From positions 248,001 to 312,000 of the forward strand of contig NZ_MUJK01000006.1 of the NCBI RefSeq assembly GCF_002906155.1: 64,000 bases of DNA. The letters are read 5' to 3'. This document shows positions 59,061 to 64,000 of this stretch, one piece after another. Below the pieces are notes generated by a model. The model saw only the letters and a program-made list of their open reading frames with translations. It was not told where the DNA came from and ran no database searches. The translations under genes were made by a program, and so were the position numbers. Source of the DNA: Pseudomonas laurylsulfativorans. GTDB taxonomy: Bacteria > Pseudomonadota > Gammaproteobacteria > Pseudomonadales > Pseudomonadaceae. Position 1 is the first letter of the stretch, and every line of letters begins with the position of its first letter.

Positions 59061-60505
59061 CTTTCCCGACTACCCTGGATGGCCTGTACATCAACGGCCA
59101 ATGGTCGGCCGGTAACGAACACCTGCGGGTGATCAACCCGGCGACCGAAGCCCTGTTGACCACGGTCAATGGCGGCGATGAGCGCGCTGTTGATCAAGCG
59201 GTGAGCGCGGCGACCCTGGCGTTCGCCGACTGGTCGAAAACCACGGGTGCCGAGCGCGGTGCAATCCTGCGCAAAATCGCCACTGGCGTGCAGGCCAACC
59301 GTGAAAAATTGATGCACTTGCAGTCGAGCAACAATGGCAAGCCGCAATTTGAAGCGGCGATCGACGTCGATGACGTGATCGCCACGTTCGAGTACTACGC
59401 CGGTCTGGCCGAAGGGCTGGATGCTAAACAGGACAGCGTAATTGAACTGCCAACCGACGACTTTAGCGCTCGTCTGCGCCGCGAGCCGTGCGGTGTGGTC
59501 GGGCTGATCGTGCCGTGGAACTTCCCGATGGTCACCACCGCGTGGAAACTCGCCCCGGCCCTGGCCGCCGGTTGCTGCGTGGTGCTCAAGCCTTCGGAAG
59601 TGACGCCGCTGCCGGAGCTGGAACTGGCGGCAATCATCGCCCAAGCCGGCGTGCCGGCGGGCGTGTTCAACCTGGTGTCCGGCACCGGCCTGGCCGTTGG
59701 CGCTCCGCTGTCGGCAGACCCGCGCATCGCCAAGGTGTCGTTCACCGGCAGCAATGCGGTCGGCGTGCAGGTCATGCAACGTGCGGCGGAAACCGTCAAA
59801 GGCGTAAGCCTGGAGCTGGGCGGCAAATCTTCGCTGCTGGTGCTGGCCGATGCCGATATCGACCTGGCGGTGGAAGTGGCCTGCGGCGGTGGTTTCTTCA
59901 ACGCCGGGCAGATGTGTTCCGCCACCAGTCGCGTGCTGGTCGCCGATGAACTGGCCGATGAATTCCTCAGCCGCGTTAAGGCGCGTGCCGAAGCCATTCG
60001 CGTGGCCGACCCGTTCGACCCGAATGTGGAAATGGGCGCACTGGTCAATCAGGCGCAATACCAGCGCGTGCTCGGCCACATCGATCGCGGCTTGAGTGCC
60101 GGTGCCAAGCTGGTTTGCGGCGGTAATCGCCCGGCCGACCTGCCGCGCGGATATTTTTTGCAGCCGACAGTTTTCACCGACGTGCCCCTCGACAGTGCGC
60201 TGTGGTGTGAGGAAATTTTCGGCCCGGTAATCTGCGTGCGCAGTTTCACCTCCGAAGCCGAGGCGATTGCCCTGGCCAACGACAGTCAGTTTGGCCTGGT
60301 GGCCAGCGTGGTGACGCGCAATGCACAGACCGCTGACCGCGTCGCCAACGCTTTGCAGGCGGGGCTTGTGTGGATCAATGCGCCGCAGGTGATCTTCCCG
60401 CAGACCGCCTGGGGCGGCTACAAGCAGAGCAGCATCGGCCGCGAATTGGGGCCGTGGGGCTTGCAGGCTTTCCAGGAAATCAAACACGTGATTCGGGCCG
60501 TCTGA
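59057..60505 (+). CDS. NAD(P)-dependent aldehyde dehydrogenase
   Basis: This 482-residue ALDH has 'PWNFPMVTTAWKLAPALAAGC', 'FTGSNAVG' (nucleotide binding), catalytic Glu in 'LELGGKSS' (~residue 250) and catalytic Cys in 'NAGQMCSATSR' (~285), then 'EEIFGPVICV'. It is closest in feel to betaine-aldehyde / 4-guanidinobutyraldehyde dehydrogenases ('GLVWINAPQVIFPQTAWGGYKQS'). The ATG overlaps the decarboxylase stop (ATGA), so it likely oxidises that enzyme's aldehyde product to the acid. Confidence 0.9.
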   Translation: MTFPTTLDGLYINGQWSAGNEHLRVINPATEALLTTVNGGDERAVDQAVSAATLAFADWSKTTGAERGAILRKIATGVQANREKLMHLQSSNNGKPQFEAAIDVDDVIATFEYYAGLAEGLDAKQDSVIELPTDDFSARLRREPCGVVGLIVPWNFPMVTTAWKLAPALAAGCCVVLKPSEVTPLPELELAAIIAQAGVPAGVFNLVSGTGLAVGAPLSADPRIAKVSFTGSNAVGVQVMQRAAETVKGVSLELGGKSSLLVLADADIDLAVEVACGGGFFNAGQMCSATSRVLVADELADEFLSRVKARAEAIRVADPFDPNVEMGALVNQAQYQRVLGHIDRGLSAGAKLVCGGNRPADLPRGYFLQPTVFTDVPLDSALWCEEIFGPVICVRSFTSEAEAIALANDSQFGLVASVVTRNAQTADRVANALQAGLVWINAPQVIFPQTAWGGYKQSSIGRELGPWGLQAFQEIKHVIRAV

Positions 60506-60518
60506 CGCCCCTCCTTGT

Positions 60519-60617
60519 GTAGGAGCGAGCCTGCTCGCGATGGACGTCAACGATAACGCGGGGAGTCAGACAGCCCGCGTGTTTCATGCGTCATTTGCGA
60601 GCAAGCTCGCTCCTACA
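60519..60617. repeat. REPIN
   Basis: The left arm 'gtaggagcgagcctgctcgcgatgg' (gcctgc loop) and right arm 'tttgcgagcaagctcgctcctac' (gcaagc loop) differ at one loop base. It lies in the ~300 bp between the aldehyde dehydrogenase and the ABC importer genes; the rest of that interval (60618-60802) is AT-richer and probably holds the importer promoter. Confidence 0.85.
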
Positions 60618-60802
60618 TGAGGCATGCACAGGCGTCATGGCTTCGATGAGTTTTTATCGATAGTCAGGTGTTTTACACGACCTCAGGATGAACTCACTGG
60701 TTCAACCAACCCCCCGAAAATAGAGGGGCCAACGCTGATCCAGTCGCGCGGATACAACAGTTTCGACCTGCCTCATACCTACAAAAACAAAGGGAGTCCG
60801 TA

Positions 60803-61906
60803 ATGGGCGAGCATGATCTGAACAGACGTCAATTCATCAAGACCGTGGGCGTAGCCTCGGTGGCAGCAGCGGCGATGAGCATGCCGTTCATCAAGGCTAA
60901 TGCCAGCGACACACGCTTTGCGGGCAAGACCCTGCGTTTGCTGACCTGGTCCGACGATACCGGCCTGGCTGCACTGCGCAACATCGCCGCGACTTTCGAA
61001 GACAAGTACGGCTGCAAGGTCATCGCCGACCGCACCGGCAGTACCTCGGAAATGGTCGCCAAACTCAAGGCCGGCGGTGATCGTCCGCAGTACGACATCA
61101 TCACCCTGGCCGGCGTCGGTGCCGAAGGTCTGGCCGCCGCCAACCTGTTGGAAAAACCCGACCTCAACCGCATTCCCAACCTGGTCGATGTACCGGAAAA
61201 ATACCGCACCGGCGCCAATGGCCACGGTATCGGTTACCTGTTGTGGTGCAACAGCCTGGTCTACAGCACCCGCACCCAGAAGGAAGCGCCAACCAGCTAC
61301 GCCTCCCTGTGGGACGCCGACGCGGCGCCGAACATCTTCCTGCCGCCGCCGAACTGGACCGAGGCCATGGACCTGATCATCATCGCTGCCAAACTGGCCG
61401 GTGGTGACGAGCACAACATTGAGCCGGGCTTCAAGAAACTCGCTGAACTGAAGGATCGTGTGGTGACCCTGGGTGAAAACCCGAACCAGATCGCCGAACT
61501 GTTCCGCACCGGTTCCCTGGACATGGGCGGCCTGTACGCGCCAGCGTTCTTCCCGAAACAGATCCGCGATCCGAACTACGGCCTGGGCGCCACGTTCGGC
61601 ATGAAGGAAGGTTTCTACACCGACCTGATGCTGTCGGTGATGCCGAAGAACCGTCCTGGCGATACCGACATGGCCTATGCCTTCATCAACCACTCTCTGG
61701 ACCCGCTGGTGCAGGGCAAGATGGCTGAAGACATCTACAACGGCCCGGTCAACGCCAAGGCGATCATCTCCGCCGAAGCACGCAAGAGCCCGTACATCCT
61801 CACGCCGGAGCAGATTGCCGAGAAGGCGATCATGCACGACAACGCCTTCCTGGCGACTGTGCATGACCAATGGATTCGTCGTTACACGGAAATCTTTTCT
61901 TCCTGA
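60803..61906 (+). CDS. ABC transporter substrate-binding protein (Tat-exported, polyamine/opine type)
   Basis: This 367-residue periplasmic protein has a Tat signal 'NRRQFIKTVGVASVAAAAMS'. It then shows the PotD/PotF-like fold: 'LRLLTWSDDTG', 'FEDKYGCKVIADRTGS', 'PQYDIITLAGVGAEG', 'YLLWCNSLVYST', 'PPNWTEAMDLI', 'DMAYAFINHSLDP'. Family members bind polyamines, opines or guanidino compounds. A GGAG-like site precedes the ATG. It starts a transporter operon with two permeases and an ATPase and follows the AruI-like/ALDH pair, so it may import that pathway's substrate. Confidence 0.87.
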   Translation: MGEHDLNRRQFIKTVGVASVAAAAMSMPFIKANASDTRFAGKTLRLLTWSDDTGLAALRNIAATFEDKYGCKVIADRTGSTSEMVAKLKAGGDRPQYDIITLAGVGAEGLAAANLLEKPDLNRIPNLVDVPEKYRTGANGHGIGYLLWCNSLVYSTRTQKEAPTSYASLWDADAAPNIFLPPPNWTEAMDLIIIAAKLAGGDEHNIEPGFKKLAELKDRVVTLGENPNQIAELFRTGSLDMGGLYAPAFFPKQIRDPNYGLGATFGMKEGFYTDLMLSVMPKNRPGDTDMAYAFINHSLDPLVQGKMAEDIYNGPVNAKAIISAEARKSPYILTPEQIAEKAIMHDNAFLATVHDQWIRRYTEIFSS

Positions 61907-61934
61907 TCTGAATGGCAGGGAGGCTCTTCGAGCC

Positions 61935-62000
61935 TCATCGCCAGCAAGCCGGCTCCTACAAGGGCAGCGCATGACCTGTAGGCGCTGGCTTGCCAGCGAT
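61935..62000. repeat. REPIN (mixed arms, reversed)
   Basis: 'catcgccagcaagccggctcctac' (ccggc type) and 'gtaggcgctggcttgccagcgat' (ctggc type, with 'ggcgc' for 'ggagc') are inverted with a ~20 bp spacer. It sits inside the importer operon, between the binding-protein and permease genes. Confidence 0.8.
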
Positions 62001-62053
62001 TGAGTGCGCAGCACTCGCCATGCGCCTGATCTTCCATTGACGAGACCTTTGCT

Positions 62054-62962
62054 ATGGAACACCAACCTCTGACCCATCCGGTGAGTGCCGCCCCCGTGCG
62101 CGCCGCTCAGGGTGTTTCACCCACGACGCGCGCCTGGCTTTTCCTCTCGCCGTCGATGCTGTTTCTAGGCGTATTGATTGCCGCGAGCCTCTTGGTACTG
62201 CGCATGAGCGTGGGCACCAAAGGCGCGGAATGGTCCGGGTTCAGCCTGGCCAGTTACGCCCAGCTGCTGGAACCCTATTACCTCAAATCGCTGATGCTGA
62301 CCCTGCGCCTGGCGCTGATCAGCGCGGTGATCGCAGTGATTCTGGCGATCCCGGTGGCCTACACCATGTCGCGCCTGACCTCGCCATTCGTGCGGCGGAT
62401 CTTCCTTGCGGCGGTGTTGCTGCCATTGCTGGTCAACCTGCTGCTGCAAAGCTACGGCTGGCTGGTGATCCTCGGTCCCGGTGGCATGCTCAACCAGACC
62501 CTGATGGGCCTGGGCCTGATCAAGCGTCCGATCATGCTGTTGTACAACCAGAACGGCGTGTTGATGGGCCTGGTGCAAACCGCCTTCCCGCTGGCCGTGT
62601 TGCCGATTGCCAGCGCCATGCGCGGCGTCGCCCGCAGCTACGAAGAAGCGGCCGCCACCCTCGGCGCCAGTCGTTTCCAGGTGTTCCGCCAGGTGGTACT
62701 GCCGATGAGTCTGCCGGGGATCATCACCGGTGCGACCCTGGTGTTCGCCTACAACGCCAGCAGTTTCGTGGTGCCGTTGCTGCTCGGTGGCCGGCGCGTG
62801 CCGATGCTGGCAGTGATGGTGCATGACCAGATCGCCCCGCTGATGAACTGGCCCGCCGCGTCCGCTGCCGGCGTGGTGCTGATCGTCACCACCCTCGCGA
62901 TCATGACCTTGTCCGAATACATCACTGGCCGTCGTCGGCGCATGCTGGAGGCTTCCCAATGA
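62054..62962 (+). CDS. ABC transporter permease (PotB/PotH type)
   Basis: This 302-residue inner-membrane protein has six TM helices and the ATPase-docking EAA loop ('EEAAATLGASRFQVFRQVVLPMSLPGI'). It has the 'ILAIPVAYTMSRL' and 'LLPLLVNLLLQSYGWLVIL' segments of polyamine-type permeases. It overlaps the second permease by 4 bp. Confidence 0.92.
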   Translation: MEHQPLTHPVSAAPVRAAQGVSPTTRAWLFLSPSMLFLGVLIAASLLVLRMSVGTKGAEWSGFSLASYAQLLEPYYLKSLMLTLRLALISAVIAVILAIPVAYTMSRLTSPFVRRIFLAAVLLPLLVNLLLQSYGWLVILGPGGMLNQTLMGLGLIKRPIMLLYNQNGVLMGLVQTAFPLAVLPIASAMRGVARSYEEAAATLGASRFQVFRQVVLPMSLPGIITGATLVFAYNASSFVVPLLLGGRRVPMLAVMVHDQIAPLMNWPAASAAGVVLIVTTLAIMTLSEYITGRRRRMLEASQ

Positions 62963-63807
62963 GCACCCTGACCAAGAAGCGTTATGGGCTGTTGCCCGGC
63001 GAGACCGGCAAGTTTGCCGGCATCCTTTCGGGCTTCATCCTGCTGCTGGCGGTACTGCCGATCCTGACCATGATCGTCATGTCGTTCAGCGGCGCATCGA
63101 ACCTCGACTTCCCCCCGAGCAGCTACAGCCTGCAATGGTACAAAGCCGCCTGGCACACCTTTGTGTCACCCGATTCCAGTGACGTGCTGAGTCTCGGCCA
63201 AGCCATGACCACCAGCCTGATGGTGTCGTGCCTGACCATGATCTTCGCCACGCTGATCGCGGTGCCCGCGGCCTACGCGCTGACCCGTTGCGAGTTCCGC
63301 GGCAAGGCCGTGGCGCTGCAACTGATGTCGTTGCCGCTGGTGTTCCCGATGGTGGTGTTGGGCCTGGCGCTGCTGCTGGTGTTCGACAGCCTGCCGTTCC
63401 ATATGACCACCTCGCGCCTGGTGATTGCCCACGTGATCCTGGCATTGCCATTCGTGGTGAAGAACTGCACGGCGGCGATGCTTTCAATCGGCACTGAAGT
63501 CGAGGAGGCCGCGCAAATGCTTGGCGCTTCGCCGATGCGGGCGATTGTCGATGTGGTGGTGCCATTGATGAAGTCGGGGATCCTGGCGGGCATGCTGCTG
63601 GCGTTCATCGTCTCGTTCAACGAATTCACCGTGACCTACTTCCTCTACACCATCGATGTGATGACCGTGCCGATCTGGATGTACAGCCGCACTGTGTCTT
63701 CGCTCGACCCAACCGTATTTTCGTTTGCCGTGCTGATTGTGTTGATCGACTTCGTCCTGATTTGGGCGCTCGAAAAACTGGTTGGTGAAGGTGGCGTTTC
63801 GTTCTGA
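62959..63807 (+). CDS. ABC transporter permease (PotC/PotI type)
   Basis: This 282-residue inner-membrane protein has six TM helices and an EAA loop ('EEAAQMLGASPMRAIVDVVVPLMKSGI'). 'FSGASNLDFPPSSYSLQWYKAAW' is the usual periplasmic loop. It forms the channel with the upstream permease. Confidence 0.92.
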   Translation: MSTLTKKRYGLLPGETGKFAGILSGFILLLAVLPILTMIVMSFSGASNLDFPPSSYSLQWYKAAWHTFVSPDSSDVLSLGQAMTTSLMVSCLTMIFATLIAVPAAYALTRCEFRGKAVALQLMSLPLVFPMVVLGLALLLVFDSLPFHMTTSRLVIAHVILALPFVVKNCTAAMLSIGTEVEEAAQMLGASPMRAIVDVVVPLMKSGILAGMLLAFIVSFNEFTVTYFLYTIDVMTVPIWMYSRTVSSLDPTVFSFAVLIVLIDFVLIWALEKLVGEGGVSF

Positions 63808-63825
63808 TTTCTTGAGGTGCTTCTT

Positions 63826-64000
63826 ATGTCTGGTTTGATTCTGGAAAACGTCGAGAAACATTACGGCTCGGCCTGCGCGGTAAAGGATGTGAACCTGCAT
63901 TTGCCCGAAGGCAAACTGGTGTGTTTCCTCGGCCCTTCGGGCTGCGGCAAGACCACTCTGCTGCGCATGATTGCCGGCCTTGAAACCCTGACCGGCGGCG
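63826..64000 (+). CDS. ABC transporter ATP-binding protein (partial, runs off window)
   Basis: The first 58 residues of an ABC ATPase are visible. 'LENVEKHYGSACAVKDVNLHL' is followed by the Walker A 'LGPSGCGKTTLLRMIAGLE' at about residues 34-52. GAGG lies 8 bp before the ATG. It powers the importer of the preceding genes; the rest is outside the window. Confidence 0.93.
   Translation, partial: MSGLILENVEKHYGSACAVKDVNLHLPEGKLVCFLGPSGCGKTTLLRMIAGLETLTGG

Overview
This window is chromosomal DNA from a fluorescent Pseudomonas (P. fluorescens / P. putida type). The evidence is high-GC coding with Pseudomonas codon use, many intergenic REP/REPIN palindromes of the 'gtaggagc...' kind, and long blocks that, from recall, match the gene order of P. 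aeruginosa PAO1. Those blocks are grx-bfr-bfd-peroxiredoxin-rnt-pyrC-motY-argG (about PA3533 to PA3525), nth-rnf (about PA3489-3496), groES-groEL-colR-colS-inaA-mexVW-icmP-bifA-sodB-lysE-argP (about PA4389 to PA4360), and pobA-pobR. No rRNA, tRNA, insertion sequence, prophage or CRISPR array was seen.

Layout. 1-7.9 kb: tail of a molybdopterin oxidoreductase, then iron/redox housekeeping (monothiol glutaredoxin, bacterioferritin, Bfd, peroxiredoxin), RNase T, dihydroorotase, the flagellar protein MotY and argininosuccinate synthase. 8-10 kb: an AT-rich patch with an unrecognised two-helix membrane protein and an ErdR-type response regulator. 9.9-16.9 kb: a leftward run of a PA3496-family small protein, endonuclease III, an unusual Rnf-like cluster (A, B, D, G, E but no C) and metG. 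17-22.7 kb: the Mrp/ApbC ATPase, an SDR, HugZ, FxsA and GroES/GroEL. 22.8-27.5 kb: a PAP2 phosphatase, the ColR-ColS two-component system and a methyltransferase/InaA kinase operon for LPS or envelope maintenance. 27.7-31.9 kb: a MexVW-like RND pump. 32.1-37.4 kb: a periplasmic imelysin / di-haem / imelysin / DUF1513 operon, probably for iron. 37.6-46.2 kb: BifA, a 1.2 kb gene-poor stretch with a dispersed repeat, a DUF6124 protein, Fe-SOD, an ArgO/ACT/ArgP group, an epimerase and a coiled-coil membrane protein. 46.4-53.6 kb: a tandem cache protein, a 14-TM MFS exporter, PobA/PobR, a LysR regulator and an atypical metallo-beta-lactamase-fold protein. 54-56.3 kb: an AT-rich two-gene island encoding a XaxAB/YaxAB-type binary alpha-pore-forming toxin. 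56.4-64 kb: a LysR regulator divergent from an AruI-like decarboxylase and aldehyde dehydrogenase, followed by a polyamine/opine-type ABC importer that runs off the window.

Most notable points. (1) The Rnf-like complex has no rnfC. Its RnfB lacks the usual N-terminal membrane helix and carries a duplicated coiled-coil tail. Three of the four cysteines that should hold the intramembrane Fe-S cluster between RnfA and RnfE are replaced, so it is probably not a standard NADH-dependent Rnf pump. (2) A compositionally distinct XaxAB toxin pair. (3) Three 21-bp-spaced ArgR half-sites upstream of argG. (4) An iron-linked imelysin operon with a perfect palindrome at its head, in which one imelysin has lost the GxHxxE histidine. 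Genome-wide comparisons and database searches could not be run here; family names come from motifs and recall.
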